DNA from: Gammaproteobacteria bacterium
GTDB taxonomy: Bacteria; Pseudomonadota; Gammaproteobacteria; Pseudomonadales; Azotimanducaceae
Assembly (NCBI GenBank): GCA_002708765.1
Contig: PAPD01000012.1
Coordinates: 27,283 to 91,282 of the forward strand
Reading direction: 5' to 3'
DNA: 64,000 nucleotides
Shown: piece by piece, positions 19,146-27,923 of the stretch
Layout of the letters: every line of letters starts with the position of its first letter
Position numbering within the stretch: the first letter of the stretch is position 1
The notes under the pieces: model-generated
The model's database searches: none
Told to the model about the DNA's origin: nothing
The model's input: only the letters and a program-made list of their open reading frames with translations
Position numbers and translations under genes: made by a program

Positions 19146-21590
19146 TTAAATATCGTAACTAGCTGTTATACCAAAGGTTCTAGGTTTTGCAGTGAGCTTG
19201 ATGATCGTGCCAATAACCTTGCTGTGCCTATGCCAGTAATATTCATCCGTGATATTGCGTCCCCACACCCATACCTTCCAGTTGTTGTTCTCAACGCCTG
19301 CTCGGATGTCTACAAGCGTTCTAGAGGGAACCGGTAGGGTTGTGTCTCCAGATATCTGGCCAGCGTCGCGTCGCGTGCACGTTACTCCAATTTCTCTGCA
19401 TTCGTCGACAAAAAACGAATTAGTCTCTTCCTGATAATTAATGTTAGTGGCTACGAAAGCACTCCATCCATCTGAAACCTCCCAATTGTAAGCAATAGCT
19501 AGATTTGCTTGCAATTCAGGCGCTTGAGGGAAGTCCTGACCAGAGAAGTCTTTTGTTCCTGAATTAGTGCCACCAAAGAACGCATCAAAATTCCTGAACG
19601 CGCCATCGACTTCGGTGTCGGCATAACTAACAGAGGGTGAGAATGTCAGACCCTCGATTGGCATCCAGGTCGCTATGAATTCAATACCCGTAACATGGGA
19701 CTCAGGAACGTTAACCAAGGCGGGAAGAGATCCGAACACCGCATCTTCTAGGGCTCCAAGGATTTGCTTATCAGTGTAGTCATAATAGAAAGCCGCAGCG
19801 TTTGGCTGGAGACTCCCATCTGCCAGGGTTGCTTTTGTTCCGATTTCATAAGCAAGAAGTTCTTCCTGAACTACGGGTTGAAGCTGAGATATAGCTGAGC
19901 CCGGGAGCGTAGGGAATTGTCCGTTCTTGTACGCTTTACTAATATTAGCGTAAACAAGTGTTTCGTCGTTCGCAGCCCAGTTTATTCCTACCCTCCAGGA
20001 AGTGTTGTCTTCGTTAAGGCTCAATTGATGGCCGTTAGGATCCGGATTAAAATCTGGCGCGGGTCCGGTTGTTGCGCACTCTCCGGGGTTTACCTGGAGG
20101 GGGCTGGTTGAACCAAGGAAGGGTTGAATAAGAAATGAGGTGAATGCCCAAGTTCCGTCGCCACCATCAAAAGTGCATCCTCTAAAGTCACGTTCCTGGT
20201 CTGTGTATCGCAGGCCGGCTTGCATAGTAACTGTTTCTGTTAGGTTATATTCTAAATTTGCAAAAATAGCCCAGGTTTCAACTTCCTGGAAACTCGCTGG
20301 TGAAGTTGGACCGTAATCAATAAAACCAAAAATTGGATTAACCGACGATTCGCCATACGATTGCATGAACACGTCGGAAGTTTCCATGTCCTCGTAATTT
20401 GCACCCACGACCCAGGTTCCTTTGTCATAGTTTCCGGTCAGTCTAAATTCTTGGAAAAACGTTTCCATGCCTCCGGTATGAGATTGTTCATAAATTTGGA
20501 ATATCGAACCGTCTCCATCCATGCCTGAGCCTTTTTGTTCAAAGTCGTTATAACTTGTGAGAGAAGTTATAACTATTTCGTCATTCAAGTCGTGGTCCAC
20601 GCGCAGTTGCACGGATAGAAACTCATCATCATTCTCAAGGGCATCGCAGCCCCGATCGTAACGCCGTGTATTTGGATCTGTTGGGGTGCCCCCGTTATTA
20701 TTAGCGCATGGACTCCACGCTGCTGCTTCAGCTTTCAGAGGCGCAAGCGGCGTATCAACGAATCCCGAAAAAATTCCGTTCACCGGGTTTTGAGCAATTT
20801 TACCCGCCAACTGTGGACGCAAGGTGTCGCTATTGTTTGTAAAACCACTTAGAGTAAACAAGGCTCTTGTTTTATCATTATTGTCATAAGCTAGTGTTGC
20901 TCGATAGGCAAATTCGTCTTTTGAGCCTGCCTCATCATCATTGAGGTAACTCTCTTGCCAATCACCTGAAGTCTGAGAGCGAAGCGCAAGCCTGAAGCCT
21001 AAGGCTTCATTAATGGGACCGCTCACATATCCATCTATGTCAACTGAATCGAAGGTGCCATAGCTGACAGTCAAGCCTGCCTCAAATTCCTCAGTAGGTT
21101 TGTTAGCAATAAAGTTAACAGCGCCACCAGTAGCGTTTTGTCCAAACAAAGTTCCTTGGGGTCCCTTAAGGGCTTCAACCCGCTGAACATCAAGAGAGGC
21201 CCCTCTGGTCATAGGCGAGAACTGAAGGGGCGCTTCATCAAGATATACGCTGACTGTTGGGCTCGTTGCCAGCGAGTTCTCCTGAAAACCTACCCCTCGA
21301 ATGGTGTAGATCGAGGTGCCAGCGTAATTCACATTTGAACTGAAACCCGCTATTGCCTTATATAAATCGAAGGGGTCTGATATCCCTAGTTCTTTCAACT
21401 GTTCGCCAGTGGAAGCCTGAATCGACATACCTACTTCGTTAATGCTTTCCTCGCGTTTTTGAGCAGTTACAACTATTTCCTCGATAGTGGTTGCATTCTG
21501 GCGAGCTGATTCTTCTGCATTTGCAACTTGGGCCAAAGTGGTCATTGCTACGAAAGACAGACAAAAAGTTATGTACCAATTTATCTTCAT
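19146..21590 (-). CDS. TonB-dependent receptor
   Basis: Signal peptide, 'EEIVVTAQKREESINEVGMSIQA' TonB-box-like and plug domain, 'GPQGTLFGQNATGGAVNFI', C-terminal beta-barrel. Confidence 0.95.
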   Translation of the reverse strand: MKINWYITFCLSFVAMTTLAQVANAEESARQNATTIEEIVVTAQKREESINEVGMSIQASTGEQLKELGISDPFDLYKAIAGFSSNVNYAGTSIYTIRGVGFQENSLATSPTVSVYLDEAPLQFSPMTRGASLDVQRVEALKGPQGTLFGQNATGGAVNFIANKPTEEFEAGLTVSYGTFDSVDIDGYVSGPINEALGFRLALRSQTSGDWQESYLNDDEAGSKDEFAYRATLAYDNNDKTRALFTLSGFTNNSDTLRPQLAGKIAQNPVNGIFSGFVDTPLAPLKAEAAAWSPCANNNGGTPTDPNTRRYDRGCDALENDDEFLSVQLRVDHDLNDEIVITSLTSYNDFEQKGSGMDGDGSIFQIYEQSHTGGMETFFQEFRLTGNYDKGTWVVGANYEDMETSDVFMQSYGESSVNPIFGFIDYGPTSPASFQEVETWAIFANLEYNLTETVTMQAGLRYTDQERDFRGCTFDGGDGTWAFTSFLIQPFLGSTSPLQVNPGECATTGPAPDFNPDPNGHQLSLNEDNTSWRVGINWAANDETLVYANISKAYKNGQFPTLPGSAISQLQPVVQEELLAYEIGTKATLADGSLQPNAAAFYYDYTDKQILGALEDAVFGSLPALVNVPESHVTGIEFIATWMPIEGLTFSPSVSYADTEVDGAFRNFDAFFGGTNSGTKDFSGQDFPQAPELQANLAIAYNWEVSDGWSAFVATNINYQEETNSFFVDECREIGVTCTRRDAGQISGDTTLPVPSRTLVDIRAGVENNNWKVWVWGRNITDEYYWHRHSKVIGTIIKLTAKPRTFGITASYDI

Positions 21591-21797
21591 AGTTTTATCC
21601 TTCTGTGGGTAATTGTTTTGCTCTTAGGCGATGGATTAGAGCGGTATGTTTTTTCATGCTTGTGATTTGAATTAATATACACGGTTTGTTTTACGGTGCA
21701 ACTTCTTGTTGAGCATTCCAAAATTCGAACTGCCTTAAATTCTAGAATTTCCGAGCTTTGGGAAATTTTTCTTCTTGGTTTTAGCTCATGCCGGTGG

Positions 21798-22709
21798 TCA
21801 CGGCACCCAGGAGACGGGAAAAATTTCTGGGAAGTCAGCCAGTGGTTGCCCGTCCTTAGGCTCATAATCGTAAAGAGGCAGCGGGTCAGGGATTGCCTGG
21901 CTCCGACGATGTAAGTAGGCTACGTCAGGTCCAGCCCACAAAGACGCATGAGATCGCCTTGGATGATCAAGCTCCACGCCGCCACGAGCAGAGTGAAGTA
22001 TGTTGCCATGAAAAAGGAGCACATCTCCTGGCTCGTAATCCCAATTCATAATATCAAACGAGTCCCGAAGAGAGTCGATGTCGGGCAATTCTGGCAAACC
22101 GGGATCTAGAAAAGATTCAAAGTAGGTAAAATGATCATGAGCTTCTTTGCCCACTAGCACCTTGCCTGCCGCAAAGTTTTCTTCCAATGCCTTAGCCCCT
22201 TCGGGGTCTTCTTCCGGATCCATTCCAACGGGGGGTCTGTATGTTGCGTTCCACAAATGGGAACCTCTAACGACTTCCATGCTAACGCTCCGGGGTGCAT
22301 GATCAGCACAAATCCAGGCCCGAACAACTTGGTGACCTTCTATGTTGTAGTAGCATGTATCTTGATGCCAGGCGCTGGGTGCCATTAGGCCCGCAGGTTT
22401 ATAAAACATTTGGTCCATGTAAAAACGAACTGGCGCATCAATTATTCTTCCGACGATCTCCGCAACGGGTGATTCGTCAAGGATTTTTTTTAGCTTTGGA
22501 GAGTGCGAGGCAGGCCATTGATCAATTCTAAGTGGTTCAGATACTCCTACTGACATTCCGTCAGGGTGGTCATTGGCATATTCCAAACCCTCTGCGAGAA
22601 TCTCGGTCCAGTCCTCACCCATTATGTTTTTCAGCAGAACTGCTCCGTCTCGATGGAAATTTTCTATTTCTTCCGGTGTTATGTCTCGAAGCATCTCAGA
22701 CATGGCCAT
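21798..22709 (-). CDS. Phytanoyl-CoA dioxygenase (PhyH) family protein
   Basis: 'FHRDGAVLLKNIMGEDW', 'SAWHQDTCYYNIEGHQVVRAWICAD', 'GDVLLFHGNILHSA'; AAAGGAG RBS supports start at 22709. Confidence 0.88.
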   Translation of the reverse strand: MAMSEMLRDITPEEIENFHRDGAVLLKNIMGEDWTEILAEGLEYANDHPDGMSVGVSEPLRIDQWPASHSPKLKKILDESPVAEIVGRIIDAPVRFYMDQMFYKPAGLMAPSAWHQDTCYYNIEGHQVVRAWICADHAPRSVSMEVVRGSHLWNATYRPPVGMDPEEDPEGAKALEENFAAGKVLVGKEAHDHFTYFESFLDPGLPELPDIDSLRDSFDIMNWDYEPGDVLLFHGNILHSARGGVELDHPRRSHASLWAGPDVAYLHRRSQAIPDPLPLYDYEPKDGQPLADFPEIFPVSWVP

Positions 22710-22867
22710 TGTCTTTTGTTCTCCTTTGCTACTAGTGATATAGTCAAAAAAAATAATACGCGCAAATTGTTTAATGCGCAATTGTCAACATCTGTGAACA
22801 TCTAAAGATATCTGGCTTTAAAAACGACTCTCTAAAACAACTACCAATTAATCCGAGGTGGAGAAAA

Positions 22868-23764
22868 ATGCCCGCATCATTTGAATACATTGATTACCAG
22901 GTCGAGGACCGCAGAGCACGAATCACTCTAAATCGGCCTGAAAAACGTAACGCTCTGTCGATCGAACTGGTTGAGGAACTTCGAGATGCGCTTTGGGAGG
23001 CTGATGACGATACGTCCGTTCACTGCGTGATTATAAAAGGAGCAGGTGGGTCTTTCTGTGCGGGGTATGATTTGACTGCAAATCGATCTCAGAGGGAAGA
23101 TGGAGTAAAGCGTCGCAAGCGGATGAGTATGGACGACGATGCATGGGGGATAGAACGATTTCAGCGCAGCCTTAGGACCCTTACTGAAATGCACAAACCG
23201 ACCATAGCTCAAATTCATGGGCACTGCTATGCCGGTGGCACTGACCTTGCGCTCTACTGCGATATGTTGATATGTGCTGACAATGCGAGCATTGGTTATT
23301 CTGCACTGCGCAACATGGGCGCCGCGCCAAATCAGATGTGGCTTTATCACATAGGCCCGCAATGGACAAAAAGGCTTTTGCTGACAGGGGATACACTTAC
23401 TGGTAAAGATGCTGCTTTGGTAGGGTTAGTGCTAAAATCAGTGCCAGAGGAGTTTCTTGAGAAGGAAGTTGAAGGGCTTGCAGATCGTTTAAGTTGGATT
23501 GATCCGGAGATGCTGTCGACAAATAAGAGAATCATAAATGTTGGAATGGAGCTTATGGGTGCGCAAACACTTCAGCGCTTGGCAGCCGAGAACGACGCCC
23601 GGGCGCATACCACTCAGGCAGCTAGAGACGTGTTCCGACAAATCTCAACCGAAGGCCTTAGGGCGGCACTCAGGGATAGGGACGCGCCTTTTGGCGATAG
23701 CAGAGCACGGGTTATTGGGCCTGAGGTTAGAGATGAGGATGGAAGGCTTGTTGATGAGGAATGA
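22868..23764 (+). CDS. Enoyl-CoA hydratase/isomerase family protein
   Basis: 'RITLNRPEKRNALS', 'IIKGAGGSFCAGYDL', 'AQIHGHCYAGGTDLALYCDM'. Confidence 0.92.
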   Translation: MPASFEYIDYQVEDRRARITLNRPEKRNALSIELVEELRDALWEADDDTSVHCVIIKGAGGSFCAGYDLTANRSQREDGVKRRKRMSMDDDAWGIERFQRSLRTLTEMHKPTIAQIHGHCYAGGTDLALYCDMLICADNASIGYSALRNMGAAPNQMWLYHIGPQWTKRLLLTGDTLTGKDAALVGLVLKSVPEEFLEKEVEGLADRLSWIDPEMLSTNKRIINVGMELMGAQTLQRLAAENDARAHTTQAARDVFRQISTEGLRAALRDRDAPFGDSRARVIGPEVRDEDGRLVDEE

Positions 23765-23818
23765 TCATACTGGGATTCAGAGAGCAGATAGCAATATCAC
23801 TCTTTGAGTTAAATAATT

Positions 23819-24460
23819 ATGGAAAGCGTTTCGGTCGATAAAGCAATTTTTACCACCAGATCAATGCGTCGCCTCAGACCTGACCCTGTACCGAGAGAGG
23901 ATATAGAATACATTGTCGAGGCTGCTACCATGGCTCCTTCCGCGGGTAACTATCAGATGTGGGCTTTCGTCGCGGTAACCGACGAGCGAACTAGAAAAAA
24001 GATTGGCGCGGCTTACCGAGAGAGTGGCAACTCCTATATTAGGGATACTGTTTTAGCTGATCCCAATACTGATGAAGAAAGGATGCATGTTTATGGCAAG
24101 GCAATGTATACCGTGGAGCACCTAGCGGAAGCTCCTGTCATCATTGTTGCCTGCTCGACTTTGGCGATTCCAAATGACAGCGCAATAGCGGCTGGTCCAT
24201 TTGGTTCTTTATTCCCCGCCATCCAAAATCTTATGCTCGCTGCCAGGGGGCGAGGACTTGGAACAGTAATGTTAACCCTTGCGACGGATCATGCTCCACT
24301 TCCTCCGAAGAAGAATGATTCGGTTCGAAAAATTCTGAATTTACCGGAAAATGTTGAAACTGTTGCAATAATCCCTGTAGGTTATCCGAAAGGGGAATGG
24401 GGCAGACCGCGTAGAGACCAAAACTTGAAGGTATTGCACTGGAATCGTTGGGAAAAATAA
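23819..24460 (+). CDS. Nitroreductase family protein
   Basis: 'TTRSMRRLRPDPVPREDIEYIVEAATMAPSAGNYQMW', 'ARGRGLGTVML', 'VAIIPVGYPKGE'. Confidence 0.9.
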   Translation: MESVSVDKAIFTTRSMRRLRPDPVPREDIEYIVEAATMAPSAGNYQMWAFVAVTDERTRKKIGAAYRESGNSYIRDTVLADPNTDEERMHVYGKAMYTVEHLAEAPVIIVACSTLAIPNDSAIAAGPFGSLFPAIQNLMLAARGRGLGTVMLTLATDHAPLPPKKNDSVRKILNLPENVETVAIIPVGYPKGEWGRPRRDQNLKVLHWNRWEK

Positions 24461-24564
24461 ATCATTTTGCAGGCGTTAAGCTAATGAGATCTATTTTACT
24501 TCGTGTCTTATCTTGGTTTCGTCCATTTCGTTCTCTTAGAATAGCTAATAAGCCTTTTTCTACT

Positions 24565-26451
24565 TTAGTTACAATCTTTGTTTCTTAAACACTTATTAAG
24601 AAAAGAAACCATAGATTCTGCGGCTTCTATCCTGTTAACATTTTTTCTAAAACCATGGCCCTCATTAGAAAAAACTAGATAATCTACATAAACCCCATTT
24701 TTTTTAACTTGCTCTACCATTTCATCACTTTCTACTTGCAGAACTCTTGGATCGTTAGAACCCTGGATAACCAGTAATGGTTTGGATATGTGTTGTGCAT
24801 GAAAAAGTGGTGATATGGATCTGTGCCTTTCTTCATCAGTTTCTGGGTCCCCCATCTCGTCATAAAGCGCAACCTTAAAACTCTCCCACCACGGAGGAAT
24901 ACTCTTCAGAGTTCTAACCCAATTAGACACTCCAAATATATCTATTCCTACTTCAAATTCATCTGGGTGAAAAGTCATGGCAGCCAAAGTCATAAATCCT
25001 CCGTAAGATCCCCCCATTACCCCAATTCTTTTTGAGTCTATCCAATCCAACTCTTGGAGGTGTTTCTTAGCCCATACAACGTCTAATAGATCTTCCTCAC
25101 CATGCCTTTTGTCATCCATGTGGTAAAAAGTCTTACCGTAACCAGAAGATCCGCGATTATTAACTCCAATTACTGCATAACCATTATTAACTAAAAATTG
25201 GATATTTGAGTTATAACCTTTTCTTGTTTGACCTCCAGGGCCACCGTGAACATAAACTAAAGCTGGTACTTTGTTTCTTTTTGAAGCCTGATGAGGTTTA
25301 TAGAGAATAGAAGGAATTTCTAATCCATCAAAACTTTGGTATCGAATCACCTTAGATGTTACTAGATCTTTTTCATTTATTTCTTCGGAAAGCCCGCTCG
25401 CTAATTTCTTAGACCGTTGTTCACCTTTAAAAGATAAGAAAATATCTCCTGGGCTAGTATCTGAACTTGAAATATAGGCGAAAACTTGTTCGTCTTTAGA
25501 AATTGATAAAGCCCTAATCCCAGTATTAGGCAATTCTTTCAGGTTAATTTCCTGCATGCTTTCAGTTTCAAATATCCTCAACACAGAAGAAGCATCTTCG
25601 TTAGTACTTACCAATAAATAACTTCCTAGTGGAGAAAAATTAGCTCCTGAAATATCCCAATCTGTCTCATATACTTTCTTTTCTTCAAGGGAATTGATAT
25701 TGACCGACCTCAAGGTAGTAAATTCGCCTTCTCTATCGGTAGTGTAGAGGACCGAAGAGCTATCGGAGCTAAAGTCAGCAAATAGATGCTCACCCTCTGC
25801 ATAAGGTGTAATGTTAATGACATCATTATTCTCTAAATTGAATTGAGAAATATACAAGTGAGAAGTCTTGTTATTGATTGATTTGCCCAGCACCAAATAT
25901 TGATCATTATTGCTAATCTTTATAATCTCAAAGGATTGGACGTTCTTAAAAATCAATTCTCTTTCATAACCATCAGTTGAATAACGATAAACATCCATTG
26001 AGCGAGAATCTCTTTCATTAGAGGCTATATAAAAACTTTGAGTGTCAGAGCTAAAACCAAGAAATTTAGCTCTCGTCTCTTCCCCGGGTGTTAAATCTGT
26101 CAGTTGGCCTTCTTTTTCTACAACAAATATGTGATTTCTTTCATTGCCTCCCTTATCACTAGAGACCAGCACCCTTTCATCTTCAGGAAAATAGGAAAGG
26201 GAGAAAACAGCATCTGATTCGGAGTTGGTGATGGGGTGCATCTTCCCTGTTTTAATATCAATAAAATAAGAATTAAAAATTCCTGTAGCATTGTGACTTA
26301 CAAGCAATTTATTGTTATTGCTTGTAAATGAATACTCACCGCCTCCAGCTATGGAATAACTTACGGTACTAAAAAAAGTATTTGCTCCATACTGAGTTCT
26401 TTCACATCCCAGAAGAAAAGAAACAAGAGCAATTGAAATTATTTTTTTCAT
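24565..26451 (-). CDS. S9 family prolyl oligopeptidase, predicted lipoprotein
   Basis: Lipobox 'LVSFLLGCERT', beta-propeller repeats, catalytic 'GVMGGSYGGFMTLAAMTFHP', C-terminal 'SNEGHGFRK'. Confidence 0.92.
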   Translation of the reverse strand: MKKIISIALVSFLLGCERTQYGANTFFSTVSYSIAGGGEYSFTSNNNKLLVSHNATGIFNSYFIDIKTGKMHPITNSESDAVFSLSYFPEDERVLVSSDKGGNERNHIFVVEKEGQLTDLTPGEETRAKFLGFSSDTQSFYIASNERDSRSMDVYRYSTDGYERELIFKNVQSFEIIKISNNDQYLVLGKSINNKTSHLYISQFNLENNDVINITPYAEGEHLFADFSSDSSSVLYTTDREGEFTTLRSVNINSLEEKKVYETDWDISGANFSPLGSYLLVSTNEDASSVLRIFETESMQEINLKELPNTGIRALSISKDEQVFAYISSSDTSPGDIFLSFKGEQRSKKLASGLSEEINEKDLVTSKVIRYQSFDGLEIPSILYKPHQASKRNKVPALVYVHGGPGGQTRKGYNSNIQFLVNNGYAVIGVNNRGSSGYGKTFYHMDDKRHGEEDLLDVVWAKKHLQELDWIDSKRIGVMGGSYGGFMTLAAMTFHPDEFEVGIDIFGVSNWVRTLKSIPPWWESFKVALYDEMGDPETDEERHRSISPLFHAQHISKPLLVIQGSNDPRVLQVESDEMVEQVKKNGVYVDYLVFSNEGHGFRKNVNRIEAAESMVSFLNKCLRNKDCN

Positions 26452-26512
26452 TTCTTAGTTTTATTATAAATCAGTTGTTTTATAAAAAAGGATCACTAGA
26501 AATTTGACTAGG

Positions 26513-26543
26513 TGGTGGAGCTAGGCGGGATCGAACCGCCGAC
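26513..26543 (-). repeat. 31-bp duplicate of the 3' end of tRNA-Ala(GGC), candidate att site
   Basis: TGGTGGAGCTAGGCGGGATCGAACCGCCGAC identical to 27761-27791 inside the intact tRNA. Confidence 0.85.
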
Positions 26544-26606
26544 AACCCTTTATTTCTTGTCATTTTATCAAATTATTTGGACATATATACGCCTTATTCA
26601 AAGAAA

Positions 26607-26629
26607 TGTGTCACCAGTTTGTGTCACCA
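26607..26629. repeat. Two direct copies of TGTGTCACCA at 13-bp spacing, candidate integrase arm-type sites
   Basis: TGTGTCACCA at 26607-26616 and 26620-26629, about 65 bp inside the tRNA-fragment end of the putative island. Confidence 0.45.
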
Positions 26630-26788
26630 AAGTTCCCCTAGGCAGGATGCCAGGGGGCTGCCCATATAGATAGGAGCTCCAATATCTTTTTCCAGTCTTA
26701 GGTGTAAATATTTGATTGGATTTGTGTTACTGGCTTTATTTTAGTACTGTTTTTTTAAGTCATTAATAGAACTCAGGGAGATAATCAA

Positions 26789-27634
26789 ATGAAAATGATT
26801 CTGGTGTCAATTGCAATTTTCTCTCTTGTTTTCAATCAAATCGCTTTCGCTTCAACGGTGGCTCTGCCCGCAGATAAAAGAGTCTTCATTGAATTGCTTC
26901 AGGAGGTCAGAGCTAAAGATATTCAGCAAGGCCATACAGTAGCTGCTAGAGTCTTAGATGACGTAGTCCAAAATAGAAAAACCGTTATCAAATCTGGAAC
27001 ATCTGTATTAGTTCGCGTTGATGCGGTAAAGAAAAGGAAGATTGCTGGTAGGCAAGCAGAGTTAAGTTTAGGCGCCTATGAGACTACTGCAGTAGACGGT
27101 CAAGATATTCGTTTGTTCGGCGGGTACAAAAAAGAGGGAGAGAGTCGAGTTGCTTTGAGCGTTTCTCTAGGCGTATTGATCTTGCTTCCACTAATATTCA
27201 TTCGAGGAAAAGATGCCGTCTTGCCTGTAGGCTCGGTTATTGATGCTTTCACCAGGGGTAGTTATCAGGTTGCAATTTCAGACACTCAACCCTCCCAGAG
27301 AATTAATCTAAGCCGCTTTAAGGAGTCGATGACCGCTGAGGTGTTATATGACAACCTTAATGACAATTCGGAGAACTTTGAGTTCCTTATAAAATCTAAT
27401 CTTGGATCAGAAAAAGGTTTTGCCATTACTCAGATTAATAGTGCCAGCATTAAGCCCATCGAATTGCGGAACGTTTCTGAAAAAAGAGACGATGGAAAAA
27501 CTGAGCTATTAGCAGAAGTAAAAATAAAAAAGTTGGTTAAAAGATTCCGGAAGGGGTTTAATAACGTAACGATTTCGAATCTTTCGAATCCTGACGCAGA
27601 GTCTATTGAGATTATGATTGATATTGAGTTGTAA
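26789..27634 (+). CDS. Hypothetical exported protein
   Basis: Signal-peptide-like N-terminus (MKMILVSIAIFSLVFNQIAFAS), internal hydrophobic segment; flanked by tRNA-Ala repeats. Confidence 0.7.
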   Translation: MKMILVSIAIFSLVFNQIAFASTVALPADKRVFIELLQEVRAKDIQQGHTVAARVLDDVVQNRKTVIKSGTSVLVRVDAVKKRKIAGRQAELSLGAYETTAVDGQDIRLFGGYKKEGESRVALSVSLGVLILLPLIFIRGKDAVLPVGSVIDAFTRGSYQVAISDTQPSQRINLSRFKESMTAEVLYDNLNDNSENFEFLIKSNLGSEKGFAITQINSASIKPIELRNVSEKRDDGKTELLAEVKIKKLVKRFRKGFNNVTISNLSNPDAESIEIMIDIEL

Positions 27635-27760
27635 GAATCAAAAAAGCTAATTCAGAGAAAAGAATTGAAATATGAGGTCGGGTCGGAGCGTCCTTATGGT
27701 CTACCATAGACCAGAAAATTAAAGGTTTTCAGCGACTTATCAAACCTAAGAATTGAGACT

Positions 27761-27836
27761 TGGTGGAGCTAGGCGGGATCGAACCGCCGACCTTTTGACT
27801 GCCAGTCAAACGCTCTCCCAGCTGAGCTATAGCCCC
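27761..27836 (-). tRNA. tRNA-Ala(GGC)
   Basis: GGGGCTATAGCTCAGCTGGGAGAGCGTTTGACTGGCAGTCAAAAGGTCGGCGGTTCGATCCCGCCTAGCTCCACCA; cloverleaf folds by hand, G3:U70 pair, anticodon GGC, encoded CCA. Confidence 0.95.
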
Positions 27837-27923
27837 AAATTCTCGGGAGATGGTAACGGATGTTATTGCTCTAATCAATTGCCAGTACCTTCCCAAAAAA
27901 ACGAAAAAAAAAGGATCTGTGTT

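Noticed and set aside
24461-24564. Imperfect hairpin AGGC..AGCTA / TAGCT..AGCCTTTTT as terminator of the nitroreductase gene
   Set aside because: Arms are interrupted by unpaired internal segments; suggestive T-run but not strong enough to annotate without folding.
27753-27923. N-terminal extension of the aldo/keto reductase ORF (MRLGGARRDRTADLLTASQ...)
   Set aside because: This part is the complement of tRNA-Ala; the real start is ATG 27924.
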